Positions 25,001-38,893 of a stretch of DNA of 64,000 bases are shown here, piece by piece. Numbering within the stretch: the stretch's first letter is position 1; the number at the start of each line of letters is the position of its first letter. The position numbers and the translations under genes were made by a program. The DNA lies in the NCBI GenBank assembly GCA_009869945.1, contig WIXG01000018.1:1-64000 (forward strand). The letters are read 5' to 3'. The notes under the pieces were generated by a model. That model was not told where the DNA came from, did no database searches, and saw nothing but the letters and a program-made list of their open reading frames with translations. This DNA comes from Mesaphorura yosii. Its lineage: Eukaryota > Arthropoda > Collembola > Poduromorpha > Tullbergiidae.

Positions 25001-28000
25001 AATGGAACAAGTGCACGTAATGATGAATCCATTCAACGAACCCAAATCCATATAATTAGGAATAGCCTTATAATTAGATAAGAAGAGACAAGATACCGAC
25101 GTGAACGAGATAAGGCGAATTCTAAGATGGCGGGCAGAGTTCTATGCCTAGTGGGGACTGTTGCCACTCCGCGCCTTCGAATTTTTGGTCGCATTCTTAT
25201 TAAGCAAATGAATGGAAACTGAGCTCAGCGTTTTTGATGCTGTGAAAATGCTGAAGGGGAAAGTTCATGGAGTGAACGAAAAGGGTTTTTGTTTTTAATA
25301 GTGAGAGAAAAATTCAATCAACAATCTTCTGGTTAATGGGCCGAAATTTAATTTAAAAGCCAAACTGGAAATTGAATTCCTTTTGCAACACAGCAAGAAA
25401 AATTGCAACCAATTAATTTACATTCATTGCGAAACTTTTTAATTGCCCTGTTTTGCTTCCCTCATTGATTCGTTCAGCAAATCACAAATATAATTGAAAA
25501 AGCAAACCCTGACAAATGCAGACAAAAAGTGTATTTTTGTCCCGGCGAACTTGTTGAATACTTGCTGAAGCGCGGGGCTCGATGAGGAATGATGTGCGTG
25601 ATGCCACATGGAGCGAACAATAGCTGACGACGACTGCAAATCAAAAATGCTGGATAAAAAAGGATCTAAATCAAAAAGGGATAGCGTGTAGCTTGTGTAC
25701 GCCGTGGTACGAAGTGGATTAGTTCGGGCCAGCCGAAGCCGAATGGCAGGGAGAGCCGTAAAGACGCAATTGTGTGTGTTTTACAGTTATTGTTATTGTA
25801 GGACTCCTAAATTAATTTTCGTTTCATTTTATTTTGACTGCGAGCAACGCAACAGAAAATCAATCACTATAAAGTATCTCCGCCCGGGAAAGGAGAAGAA
25901 ATATTTCGCGAGTCGCGAGGCAAGTGAAAGCTTGATCGCTTCACACGACCGATAAAATCTTCAAAGACATACAAATACAGGCACGTAGCACGGGCTCGGC
26001 CCAGCAGCTTTTATGTACGTGTTTCATTAGGGCGTCAGGTTAGATAGGAGGAATCAACACCAACACCAGCAAATATCTGCGTGACCAGCTTTGGTTTGCG
26101 CCACGCTCATGAGATTACCGAGCCGAAGAAGAAAGTAAACCAATACAAACACCGCTCAAATAGGTACGAAGGAGTTGCTGCGAAACCTGCAAATAACTCT
26201 ATACGATTGCCCGTAATCATCAACACGCACACTGCTCGGATTCCTTTGTAGCTGCAAATCCCCACACTGCCAGGAATCGGGTCAGGAGAGAAGTGAAAAA
26301 TCTTTGGATAGATTGTAAACTTGCTATATGACCTATAACTGTTTTTGTACACGGTGTTCTTGGTTCGTGGTTCACTGCTTCTACGCTATGCATGTACGGG
26401 CTTGACGAATTCAAGAATTCCCTGCATTGCATTGTAATCATTCATTCCATTGCATTGCTGCCTCAAATTCACGAGGTCAGAGTTAGAAATATGTAAATAG
26501 TTTTATTGGTACCTTTTCAACTTTCCTCTCCTCTCCTTTCCTCGGAGTTTTTGTCAAAGTTTGTTGCTAAACATACAGCACGATTTCAGAGAAAGAGAAA
26601 AGGCACGACACGCAATCAACTGCGGCATAAAACCTGAGGCTCGCGGCTGGAGTCATGCACTCGCTAGCTGGCAAAGCTCATTCTGGAAAGTTGCATAATT
26701 CTGGAAGTGCAGAAGCGGAAATTATTACTTGCCGGGGTTTGTTCAACACAACACGCGTCCCAAGTCAGTGATATTCTTATTCATTACCTATTAACTGCCT
26801 TAATGAGGAAAACGTGACGCTCCACTTCCTGGACGTTTCCTCCCAAATCTGAAAGATTTCTGTGACCAGATTTCCGCATGAGAATGGCCATATACTTTCA
26901 ACTGCGCATTCTTCAAGTTCTTGAATTCCCAGAAACTTTCGCACTTCCTCTCCTCCGCTCTGACGAGCACAATTCGCAATCACCATAGTACCACGATAAG
27001 AATTGGACGGACATGTTACACATTGTAAAACTGTTCTTTTGCTCTTGGTTCGTGTTGTGCAACGTGCAAGGTGGTCGGAGTGCCGGTAGTTATTTCGTCA
27101 TTTCTTATACCATGCTGCTACTTCCAACCCATACTTTTGACTCGCTCTTTTTCCAATGCTAACGCACTTTTATGAGTCATTAAATAAAATGTCACATCCA
27201 TTACTTTTACTTTTGCCTTTCACGGGAGGGAAAGTTAGCCAAATTGTAAACTTGGTCTCCGACTCACTACACCACTCAATAATAACAGCGTACGTGCGTA
27301 TTTGGTACACTCACGCGACTCGCAGGCAGCCAACATTTCAATTTGGCACTGCGTGGTGGCAAATGGAATTACTTGGCTTGAGGGATTAACACGGAATGAA
27401 TGATGTGAGTCCGTGAGCGATAAAATGACCTACGAAATTACTTTCCCATTTTTATGCATTGTTTTGCGTGCGCACAGCGTGAGATGGGTGGCTGTCGCAA
27501 GTCGCATTGTTACGCAACGTGCGCTGACAATTGAAAATGAATTATTCATCAGATTCGTGCTGGAGTAAGAAGCGATGCGTACTCGCGTGTGTAACTTTTA
27601 ATTGACACGTTAATTAAAGGCTTTGAAGGGATCGTGTGCTAACTTCTTTGTTCAAGAAATTATATTCCAAAGTCGTCAGCACAGGTTCGCCAAGACAAGG
27701 AATCTGACAGATTCCTATTAATTATGAGAACGTGATACGAACAAATAATGACAGTGGTACAACTGTCAAAGTACTGAAGCGTGCCTCGCATTACAACATT
27801 TGGAAATCCGGATTCTTGACAGAAAAGTTAGCTCCGCAGTAAATTCGCTGCCTGTCTTCTCTTTCTCGACACAGCAGCGAATGAGCGAATACACATTGCA
27901 TTGATTTGGGATCGCGAGCAAACCACCAACGCGAAAGGGGACTAGGCTAGACCATCAATCGTCGATGATTATTTATTTATGCCCCTTGCGTTAATATGGA

Positions 28001-31000
28001 ACATTCCATTAGCCCGCACGTCAGGGCAGAGTCCTTTGGGTCCAGGCAGAGTAACAAAATAGAAATTATGTGCGAAGTTCAGTCTGTCGCTGTTCTCCTG
28101 CTTTGTTTGATAGAAAACGTGATTCATTTAATTTCATTGTTTATTCTGCACGTTGTTTTTGTGCTTGCTGCTCGCATTATTATTTTTGTGTTATGTCGCC
28201 AGTCTCCAGGGTTGAACTTGACTTTATTATTATTACATGAAAAAATCACAACGGTTCACTTCATACGGCACAGGATACAAAACACACTCACAGTTCACGA
28301 GAAACTTGGCCGAGAGGCTTTACCCTTACCTTGCAAGCCCCACTGCTTGACACTGCTGTTGCTGCACGTATGACAGTTTTTAAAGAAATGATTTATTTCG
28401 CCCGTAGTGGAGGAGACATGTCCCAAGATACAGTTCATTCCCTATGAATAAACTAACATTATTCATGCTTTATTGTGGAACCGAGAAAAATGAAAAAGTA
28501 CCACGTAAATCTTGAAGCCATAAAGCACCAAGTATAAATAGCGAACGCGTTCGCATCTGTGCTGTGTCGTGCTTTCGTATGCTCCTCATGAAAGGGAAGT
28601 TTGTACCTCTTTGCTACTACTGCCCGATGCAGAATGCAGTTCACATGCGGGCCCGTTCGTACGCATATGCGTAGGAAATATTGCACGCAAAGTTACCAAT
28701 GTAATATTTATAGCACAGAATGAGCTGACAGAGCAAATGTTCAAAATTCACTTAAATTTCACAGGCATAGAAAGTCGGAGTTTGCTTCGTGTGTACGAAC
28801 GATACAAAATAAGAGAACAGAGACTAACAATCATTTCCATTGTCGCGTGCCACGTTGGAACTTTTCAACTTTCATCGAATTATGATTCGGCTCTTTTGCT
28901 CGTGCACGAGATCTTGCCCCACTCTTTCAATTCCAGTCCCTGTCGCTTCATTATGGACTTAGCTCTGTAATCTTTCGCCCTTCGCCGTTGTGTTGATGAT
29001 GCATTATTAATAGTTAGGGCATGGCATCGCGGAACGGCTCCAACAAGATTGCAAGGGAGATACAAAATAGGTCGCGTGTTTCTTCAGAATATCTGAATAG
29101 TTTTGATGTATAATGATAAGTCATGATGATGGCTGTGCAGTGCGGGATTTATTTCTGCCATAACCAGCTACGATACGAGGCTATAACGATACATCATCAC
29201 GATACGATTCATGATGCCTTTTCTTTACTGATTCGAACACGCGCTTGCTAAAAGTCTGTCTTCGTGGTTTCAGCTCTCGGCACAGCAGAAACTTCTTCTA
29301 TAGACAACTCGTCTGCATCTGCACAGTGATAAGGTGGGGAAAGAGAAGCGAGAAGATGTGGAATGAAAAGCCAAAGTTTGAAACCGATAAACACAAGGCA
29401 GAATGCTGGAAGGCTAGAGCTTATGATAAGCCATGAACTCAAGCAATTAACCATTATTATCTGACGACTTCCCTGAACTTCTGCTGCCACACTCATAACC
29501 AGCATTCAGTCTCAAAAAATGCCTTCTCCAGTGCCTAAAATTTTACGCTGCCTTGGAATTAATTCTTCCGCGATAAAGCCAAAATCTGCAGTTCAAAAAT
29601 TCACTTTCTTCCGTTGTTGTTTACATTTAGGAAAGAAGCGGTCGAAGTTGAAGTCAGAAATTAATTAATTGTCTCCTCGTCTATCTTTTTGGAACAAGTA
29701 ATTCGCTTGCGAAGATTTTCCAATATTTGCTCTCGTGTGTTCACAAACCGCAAAGGCAGTATCAGCATCACATCACCGAGGAAAAGGTAATAAAATAATG
29801 AACCAAGAGCGGAATGACATTACTTTCTCTTCTTCCGCTCTCTCCCTCTTACCTTTCTTAAAACAACAAACACAACTGGAGAGCAAATTAAACCCAATGA
29901 TAAATGTTGATGTTGTGGTAATTTTGACTACACGAATCTGGAGACTTTTTGCTACGTATTTTATGGACGGTGGGGCCGTGGCCGCGGCAAGGCAAAAGCA
30001 AAGGCAAAGTTCTGTCTAATCCGCTATGTAAATAAAAGTTTACACGAAAAGTAAATATTTCGTGGAGGGAATCTTCCCCACATCTTCTTCCCTTCCACTT
30101 CACAAGTTGGACCTTTTGGGGGTCCCGTGCATTCTGTTTTCACTGAATAATAAAAACCTTAAAAGTTACTTGCAGCTAATATGACTGAGCAGGTACAAAC
30201 CAAACTTTTTATTTGGCAACCCGACTCGTTGAGGCCAAGAATTTTCTTTGTACGTTTGTACGTGGCGAAAGTCTAAGGGAACGAGGAGATAGCACATCGC
30301 AGTTTCCAGCTGCCGACAAACTCAAGTACGTTTTGAATAATTCCCCAAGAGTCTAATATTTCCTAAACTTGAGCAAAGTGTACGCTAAGCGGAGCGCAGT
30401 GCGAACACAGAGCGACGAGCTTGTAATTTGCACTTGGTGCCACACATAAATAATTTGCTTTTTGGAGCGCGAACAGACGCGTAAGCCTGAATCTGAGAGG
30501 CGAGGAACAAATTTATGAACACGGGTAAGTCGCATGGAAATTAGGCGGATTGATGAGATGATACGCTCCGTGTGGGTCGAGAGAACTGCAGTAATTATTC
30601 CGTCCCTCATCTGGACAACCGAAGAGACGCGCGTCGGAAGCTGTCAAGCAGCCAAACATGAAATGACAACATAATTTAAGGAAACGCCTAGACCTAATTG
30701 CATTCATTTGCTGCAACATTCGACACGTCCTCATTGCAAGAACCAGCAGCCAGAAGATGTATGAGAGACGGGTGTCGAAAGTTGTGATGAGTTAATCGTC
30801 CTTTTCAAGATAAAAGATGATTGGATTTGTGTGCGCGTCTATATTAACTGTGCTTGGCATTATGAGCATCCTGGAGAAATGCACAGGCGACCATGCAGTC
30901 TGAGAAAGGCTTCACTTCCTTCACATTTCTGCAGCACTTTGCTTTGCCTGCCCAACTTGCTTTTACTCTTATTTACTTCCAGTATCCATTGATCCGTCGT

Positions 31001-33337
31001 AAAAAAATAAAATCTACATCAAAGGAAGAGTTTCCCACAATGCGACAAGAAGGAAGCCGCGCATTATGCCAATGAATATCCTTATTTATCTGAATGCAAC
31101 TTTCTCTGCTTTCTGTCTAGAGTTTTGTGCCACTGATGCTTTTGTGAGTAGGACATAACAGGAAAATGGAAGAGAATTTGGCCAACTACACCAACGCAAA
31201 ATGAAACTTCCAACTTACCGTTTAACAAGGTTGTCCTAGTTCTGAATGACAAAATCCACGGTTTCAGATTAAAATAAGACCGAGTGTCTGTTGTCCGTTC
31301 AGAGAGTTGCAAACTGTTCCGGTAATTACTCCAATTACAAACAGCGCTTGATTTCCAGGACTAGAACGCACGCACACTTTCAGAGCAAAAGCCAGCGTCC
31401 AGTAAACAAGTGAATGTGAGACGACTCATACACGTGAAAGTTTTACCACGTATGATACGATACGAAAGATGAATGAGATCACCGCTTCTGAGATATGTTT
31501 GTTGGAGAAACGAGACGAAGCTACTGTGAGAAGTGAGAGCCAGGTTCGCCTGGCACAGTCCGCATGAGTCTGTGTGAATTGTGTACATCCAAAACCCAAA
31601 CCCTTTTACCCTTTCCATGCGCAAAACAAAGCTTGGCTTGGCTGAGACCGACGACTTCTGCTTGAGGTTGTTCCTGGCTGGATGCTCATCTAACGTCTAC
31701 CACAACCATAAGACACAGTTCTTCTGAGTCGCGACTCGCCTCTGCACTCTGCACACTGCACAAAGTAAACCAAACATTTGCGTTTTCACTTCAGAATAAA
31801 TTTGGGGAAAGCAACGCAGAGCAGTTGACAATGGACCTGCTGAACGGAGAGCTAGATAGTAGCAGAACACATCAAAGGAAGTTTATTCATTTGAATACGT
31901 TTGTATTTTAAATTGTAATAATCATAATCTAATTCACATGGGTCTAATTTGGTGTAAACTAAACCTGGTTGCAAGTATGCAAGCAGTCCGTTGTATAGTA
32001 CTTGAAAGAAATACGAGGCTCATTACGGATCCTCTTTCTATGCATTCGTCCATCCGTTGGCACTTTGGGCGTATTGATCCTATTAGACTAATGCTTTGAT
32101 GCGGTCTGTGAACAACCGAGTGCATATCCTAATTAGCTCAATCCCCAAGCCTCATGACTGGCCAGTCTCGCTCTTAAGCACCCTCGCCCTGTAGCCGTTA
32201 ATTGTAGTTGTCCCCGATCTCCTTCTTTATTCAGCGGCGCGCTGCATTATTGACCTATTTGCATTCAGTCTTTGGCAGATTTGAGATTGAATCTTTGATT
32301 TGGGCGTAGTATCGCGCAGATTATACTCTTATTACAAGGAAATTTGTTTGAACAGGATTTTCATCGCAATCTGACTATTTGAGCTGATTGCAGTAACTTT
32401 TTGTTTTTGCACTAGCATCTCGTGAGCATTTTCAGGGATCCATGCGGTATTCTGACTGAATAGCAACGGAGTAGTGCTTTTGACTTTCCCGAGGAAGCTG
32501 CCAGCAAGTTTAAGAAATCTAATTCTGCTGCTTATTCAACTTGGCAATAAATAACGAGAGAGAAAAGACAGAACTTCTCGATCCAAATTGAGATTTATGG
32601 TCGTGAAGAAAATGGTGCAACACTTTGGTGCAAAAGTACGGATTTATGTCAAATACGTAAAACAAAACAAACCCTCAGAAGGCCGAGACAGAGAGTATTG
32701 TTGCATAAGATTTCTAGACTTGTACAGATCATTTATGAAATAACAAATAACGCTACGCGACTTCCGAATGGGATGAAAGTTTGAAAGATGCAAGTCATGC
32801 AGTTATGATCACATATCATAATGTGGTTAACAGGGGTGGATTCCAAATTTAATGCTATGCTCACTTCCTGAAGCTGACACAAAATTGGAGAGATTAAATG
32901 ATGACGACTCAAATACCCCAAGTTTTAACCAGTTAAATGAGAGATTATCATTCTCTTGACGGATGCGGACGGAAAATGAGACAGAACTTCATGTTTTTTT
33001 GGAATGAACCATAACCAGAAAGTCAATTCGTCAGAACCGGATTTTTTTTCATTTGTTTCGTCTCACCCTACCCTGTCCATGCACTACTTGAACAATGAAA
33101 ACCGACAAACCCAATTCACTCTTTTGATTTATTATTCTCGCAAGCACCTGCTACGAACGAGAAAGTTAAACGAATTTACGAATCATGAAGTGGTGATGAT
33201 GACTTCTACCAGGAAAATTATTTCAAGATTGTAGACATGGTAGAAGGCAAGCTGCGAGATGACTTAACGACTGACCACTGATTAATAAAGTGCGAGGTGA
33301 CAGTGACGTACGAGACGTCTAGTAAACAAAAACGTTC
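22079..33337. other. Gene-free region between the Dpr first coding exon and the CDK11 3' end
   Basis: About 11.3 kb without a supportable protein gene. The open frames in it lack family resemblance and matching splice sites. It must contain the Dpr promoter and 5' UTR (possibly with non-coding leader exons) and any intergenic control elements. I saw no recognisable transposase, reverse transcriptase, terminal repeat or tRNA. Confidence 0.5.
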
Positions 33338-33343
33338 TTTATT
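33338..33343 (-). promoter_or_regulatory. Poly(A) signal of CDK11
   Basis: AATAAA on the minus strand, about 160 bases after the CDK11 stop codon at 33504-33506. Motif and position only. Confidence 0.5.
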
Positions 33344-33503
33344 AAAAATCAAATCTGCTCTTATGTGCTATATTTTACATCCTTTGTATAAAATTACCGT
33401 GCAACTCCTGAACTGATGCTGATTAACACAAGATACAGCATGCATGCTGCCTGGTACTGCCAAAGACATGGAAATAGTAAACGCTAATAACAAATTCAGG
33501 GAA

Positions 33504-36500
33504 TTAGAATTTCAGACTGAAACCAGCCCCCACTGGCGGTCTTCTGTCCCCAGCGCCAAGAAAGAAACCTACTGAATCATCTTCTTTTAAGTCTTTGAAC
33601 TGACGGCCCCCGGACGGCGGCTTCGGCGAGGCGTGCTTACGGACGCCCATTTCCGATTTAGCAGGCCACGTCGGGAATATTGATGGGTCAATTGGGAGAG
33701 GAGCCTCTCTGAAGAAACCATGGCCTAGCGCTTCCTCAGCTGTTATCCGTTTCTCAGGGTTGTAGGTTAGAAACCTGGGAGTTTAAACAACTTGTAGACA
33801 GCAGCGTAAATGCAATGTTTCGAGTTAGACCTATTTATTCGACTTACTTGTTCATCAGATCAATCCCAGAGTCGGAAAGAATTCCAAACTTCGTCTTTAA
33901 CTTATTCACTGGGTATTCACCAAAGGTCATTTTCTGCAGCAACGGCATTTTCGAATATCCATGCCAGATTCTGTCATTTGGTGTACCCAGAGTCTGCAAA
34001 AATAGGGCAAGTTTATGCGTATACCACAATTATTTCTAAGTTCTAAGGAGATCTTGCCGCTTCCTATTAACTTACTTGAAAGATTAAATTCAGCTGGTTA
34101 GCTTCACTTTTTCCAGGGAACATGGGTTCCATTTTAAGAAGTTCTCCAAATATACATCCAACGCTCCAAACGTCGATAGGGGTTGAATACTCCTTTTAAA
34201 TGAAAAAGATGATTTAGTTTGGACTAGTTTAGTAAATACAAAACAAAGGAGGAAAATTCAGCCTTGTCGTTAGACAATAGCTTACCTTCGCTCCAAGCAG
34301 TAATTCAGGAGCACGATACCAAAGTGTTACTACAATGGGAGTATACGCCTTCAAAGGTGAACCATATTCCCGAGCCAAACCAAAGTCCCCCACCTTCAAT
34401 ATGCCCTGTAGGGATGATATAACACACAAGTTATTATAAGTTCACTCTAGTTACTGTTTAATTCAAATACATGCTCAATGGCTTACTTTATGACTTAAAA
34501 GGAGGTTCGAAGTCTTGAGATCTCGATGAAGTATCCAGTTATCGTGGAGGTGTGCGACGGCTCTTAACAGTTGTATCAAAAGACATTTGATTTCGCCCAT
34601 GATGAACTCTTGCTTCTTTTGCTTGAGAGTCTCCATTAGTGCTTTCAAATCATGTTCCACATAATCCATGACCAAAAATATTTTGTCTGTGTTGCTGCCC
34701 ACCACGATTTCACGCACAGTGACAATATTTTCGTGTTGTGCCTGAAAAAGTATTTTTATTAAACTTAGGTTAACTTATCTGTCGGGTTTGTGTCTCAAAT
34801 ACTTCGAAAAACCTACCTTGAGTAATGTATTGATTTCTCTGAGGGAAGTTATTGGGAAGCCATCCTTTTCCTTTTCCATTTTCAGTCTCTTCAATGCGAC
34901 CACTTCGTTTGTCCGTTTATCCTTCGCCCGATAAACAACTCCATACGTCCCTTCCTCAATTCTAAATGAGAGATAAATGAATGCTTGTTCAAAGGTAACA
35001 GCAAAATTGAAAAATAAACCAATTTTCACCTGTTCATCAGTTGGAACTCTTCAACTCGTCGACATCCTTGTATTGAAGGATAATATGGTTCTAACAAATC
35101 AAGTTCTTGGCACGCTTTCTCCACTTCGGTCAGTCTGAAAGTTAAAGTATACTTAATTAACAGAAACCTGGCAAGACAATCTATTATGAACAGACAAACA
35201 GCATGAAGTTAACTTACTCTCTTTCCACAACCTCAGGTTTCACTTCACTCACACTGCCGGTCTCCAGTATACTGTCTTTCTCCAAAGGAATGGACTCTTC
35301 CCTCTCATCGGAAGGAACTTCTTCAATGCCATCGTCAGAGATCTCCGAATCCGACTTCGAACCAACCTTTTGTTTTTGATTTTTCTGGCCGAGCTTCCCA
35401 TTCGCAGCATCCTTCTTGTGTTTGGCTTCTTTAGAATTCGTACTGTGAGTGCTATCTCCCGAAGAATCTGATTCAGAATCCTCAGAAGCAGATTCGCCTT
35501 TTGATTTAGACGTCTCACTTCCACTTGCTTTCTCTTCTGAATCGGAGCTGATATCACTCGCCGCATTGCTTGTTCTGTCTTCGTTGTGGCGCAGGTCAGC
35601 CTTAGTTCTATTAGTGTGCTCTTTATCGTCTGAAGCATTTGATTGCTGTCCTTCATCAGAATGACTTTCACGCTCAGATCCATTTATTCGAGGAAGCAAG
35701 TTTCGGACATCATCGTCAGATACAGTCAAGTCTAGTATTTCTTCCGTATCAGATTGTTGGAGATCTGAATCCCTTGACTGCGGCCTCGCCGGAGACCGCA
35801 CGTTCCTACGATCTATCTTCGTCCGTTTCCGGCTGCCTGATGATCCACTTCCTTCATTGTCAATTCGTCCTTCTTCTCTTCGGCGCTCGCGCTCACGCTT
35901 CTTCTCAATTTCGCGAAACGCGCGTTCCTCTTCCTGCTCTGCATGCTTTCGTTTTTTCTTGTGCTTTTGAAGCTGCCTTGAATCGTCTAAGAAAACAAAA
36001 AAATTATTTAAAAAATTTTAAAGTAATATTTGTTTTTCGCCTTTCTCCCTGAACTGTGGAGATGGGTGTTACCTCTAACTGGAGGAGACTCCGATCTATA
36101 TCTGGAAGTAGGTTGGACCCGTTCTTGTCGATCGCGACTGGTCTCTTTGTAACGCTTTTCCACGGGATCATGTCTCTCATGTGGCACTCGTATCCTGTGT
36201 GAAGTTCTTTCTAATCCATGATCATAATGATGCCTTTGCGGTCTGTTCCTAGGTTCAGATTCAAATGAGCACACAATACAGTAGATATTTACCACACAGG
36301 TGACCTGTGTTCATTTTCAAATTGATTGCTGTTGGTGCTTAAGAGGTAATTGATAATGGAAGGGCATGAGGGGCTTTGTACTCACCCAAAGTCATCGTCT
36401 CCTCTGCGGAGCGAACTGTGTCCGTAGTCCTTTCTTCTGGGACCTTCGTAGCCGGTGTCTTCGTATTCTTTCCGATAGAAACCTGAATGTCGATTACCGT

Positions 36501-36816
36501 GATATGACGACTCTGCAAAATTTTCTCTGCGATCTCTTCGATGAGGTCTGTCAGCCCGACCACTTGCTCTCACTTGGGGAGGTTTAATTTGGAGGCTGTC
36601 TCCAAGTTCATCATCAGAGGAGTAGTTGCTGGAAGTGAAATAAGGATGAACTGAAGTCTTTGCTTAAGCTGTTAGGCTTAGAAAGAACAGAAGAGCCCTG
36701 TCTTTTGTCAATGACAGAACTCTTGGGCTAGACCCACCGATTAATTTATTGATTATAACTAAAGGCTTAATCGTAGTACTAGGAAAGTTCCTAGCCAAAT
36801 AATCGCCATACCTCAT
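33504..36816 (-). CDS. CDK11: Cyclin-dependent kinase 11 (PITSLRE kinase)
   Basis: Eleven coding exons on the minus strand: 36812-36816, 36386-36628, 36073-36248, 35218-35986, 35030-35134, 34817-34961, 34487-34741, 34286-34405, 34076-34192, 33848-33993 and 33504-33774. They join in frame to 783 residues (human about 795). The first exon carries only ATG-AG. Residues 3-141 are Arg/Ser/Asp-rich, and 143-200 are Lys/Glu/Arg-rich with likely nuclear signals. Roughly 215-395 is a Ser/Asp/Glu-rich acidic stretch. The kinase domain runs from about 430 to 715. It has the Gly-loop IEEGTYGVV (434-442), the VALK lysine Lys457, PITSLRE (469-475), HRD with Asp555, and DFG with Asp573, then the CDK11 C terminus [13 protein letters not shown] through GFSLKF. 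With cyclin L it phosphorylates splicing and transcription factors in the nucleus. All catalytic residues are present. The gene is divergent to MPI. Confidence 0.96.
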
Positions 36817-37512
36817 TTCCGCTCCAATCCTGGTTCTAGAAGTAGCTTCCTAAGCCGAAGTCACGACGTGGACACTATCACAGAAAACTATACAATGGAT
36901 TAGGTGACACGCGAAGTCGAAAAGAGTATACAAGTTTTTGTTATTGTACCAATAATCGTTCCTTTACTTACCTGAATAACTAACTTCCCAAGCCCTTCGT
37001 TAATTCACTATTTAGATTTGTACCTCCAACTTAACAAGTTAGAAAGTGTGATTACACCAAAAATGATCCAATCGAAGTTGGCCTTTCGTTTTGTGGCTTC
37101 TTATTATCGCCGAGTCTTTCTTACATCGAAAGTCTTGAGTTTCCCCGCCGAGTAAAGCAGGCAAACCCGGAATAATACCAAGTTGCCTAATAAGCACGTG
37201 ACAATGTATTGATAATTTCGAAACAAATAACGAAGTCAAGATTACAGACCAGATCGAAAAACGTGATCGGCTCCGTCCAATACTCGGTTCCGCACAACTC
37301 TCCGGGCTCCAACGTCAATGCTGTATTGGATAAAAGGCAGGCCAGGTATTGTTGCATCCTTCGTGGGTCGTTGTAATATCCGGGTTCATGTGAGTGAGCG
37401 ATTTTGAATGGTCTGTATGTTTGTAAAACAGCTGAGCAAACATCATCAGTTAGTTATCCGTCGTCCCTGTCTCCATTCCGCGAGCACTTGCCTCAGGAAA
37501 TCTTGAAGGGAT
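36817..37512. promoter_or_regulatory. Shared divergent promoter region of CDK11 and MPI
   Basis: 696 bases separate the two start codons, so both leaders and promoters must fit here. A perfect CACGTG E-box lies at 37195-37200, roughly central. No TATA box is obvious at a sensible distance from either start. No other gene is supportable in it. Confidence 0.55.
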
Positions 37513-38893
37513 ATGCTGCTGCGTCCAGCCGTGAAGAATTACCCGTGGGGGAAGATAGGTTCCAACTCGTTCGTGTGGGAACTTTATTCCGCACATCACG
37601 GCGACGGTGACAATGACAGGGAGTCACAACAGAAACCATACGCGGAACTTTGGATGGGCGCACATCCTTCAGGTCCCTCAATGATCGTATCGACTGAACG
37701 GCACATTCCATTGCACGAATACATATCAAGCAACCCCAACGTTCTGGGCAAGAATATTTTGACAACGTTCGGAACGCACTTGCCATTCCTTTTGAAGGTG
37801 TTGAGTGTACATAAAGCTCTAAGCATTCAGGCTCATCCTAACAAAGACTTGGCGGCAGTGCTCCACGCCAGAGATCCAACAAACTACCCCGATGCTAACC
37901 ACAAGCCAGAAATGGCGATCGCAATTACTCCGTTCGAGGTGCTGTGCGGTTTCAGGAAGTTGGAAGAAATCAACAAATTTATACAGCGTAAATCCTACAC
38001 TTGTCTATGAAATATGAATCCACTTGCTTCCATCGGCTATGATGAAATTTCTCTGATTTCAGAAATCCCAGAACTTCGTGAACTGGTGGGCTCCACTTGC
38101 GTGAATACAAAAGAGGACTTACAGCAAGCGTACAAGAAACTGATGTCGACTAACCACGAGACGATCCAACTGAAAATATCGGAATTACTGGAGAGAAGTA
38201 AACCCGAAGCCATTACAGGGTTTTCCGAGATTGAGCTAATACGGAGATTGAATTCACAATTTCCTGGGGACATTGGGATATGGAGCGTTTACTTTCTTCA
38301 ACATTTTACCCTCCAGCCAGGAGAGGCTTTATTCCTCCCGGCGAATGAGCCTCACGCGTACCTTTACGGAGGTATAATGTTATTAATGCAATATGAAACC
38401 TTGCAGAATGTTAAAGCCAGTATTACTTTGCGCAGATTGTGTGGAATGTATGGCGAATTCCGACAATGTTGTCAGAGCTGGGCTGACTCCAAAGTTTAAA
38501 GACGTGGATGTTCTAACGAACATGCTTACGTTCGAGTCAGGGAAGGAGTGGGTGTTTACTGGGATTGCTTCCGGAGGAGGAAGGACAACATTTTATCCCC
38601 CGATCCCTGATTTTGCTATTGAGCACATTGAGGTGTGTGTAAATTTGTGTTAACAATACGAACTGATACCTACAGAAAATTTTACTCATGTACAGACTGC
38701 CGACAATTTTGAATTATCTTCGCCTGATTCGTGCTCGGTGCTTTTAGTACTGAACGGCAACGCTAAATTGGGATCAGTGGCCTTAGAAAGAGGGACAGTC
38801 GTCTTTACGCCCGCCGATTTTACGGGAACAGTAGAGTGTAACAACTCACCAGTATGCATGTACCGTGCCTTCTGCCCAAACCCTCGCGGCTAA
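37513..38893 (+). CDS. MPI: Mannose-6-phosphate isomerase (phosphomannose isomerase, type I)
   Basis: Four exons, 37513-37987, 38063-38371, 38436-38632 and 38696-38893, separated by 63-75 base introns, give 392 residues. The enzyme interconverts fructose-6-phosphate and mannose-6-phosphate in the cytosol, feeding GDP-mannose for glycosylation. The N terminus has [13 protein letters not shown]; residues 41-54 contain [14 protein letters not shown]. The zinc ligands expected for the family are visible: Gln106 and His108 in QAHPNKD, Glu133 in HKPEMAI, and His256 in [30 protein letters not shown] follows at the exon 2/3 junction, with Asp262 split by the intron. The third intron is closed by acag before TADNFELSS. 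The start ATG at 37513 is placed where the family N terminus begins. The exon 1 donor (C|gtaaat) is a little weak but is the one that keeps the frame. Confidence 0.95.

Noticed and set aside
27996-28373. 125-codon plus-strand frame with a hydrophobic Leu/Ile-rich stretch
   Set aside because: No homology recognised, no splice context, and hydrophobic runs arise easily from T-rich DNA.
35249-35683. 144-codon minus-strand frame in CDK11
   Set aside because: It is the shifted frame of the Ser/Asp-rich CDK11 exon, whose repetitive codons stay open in more than one frame.
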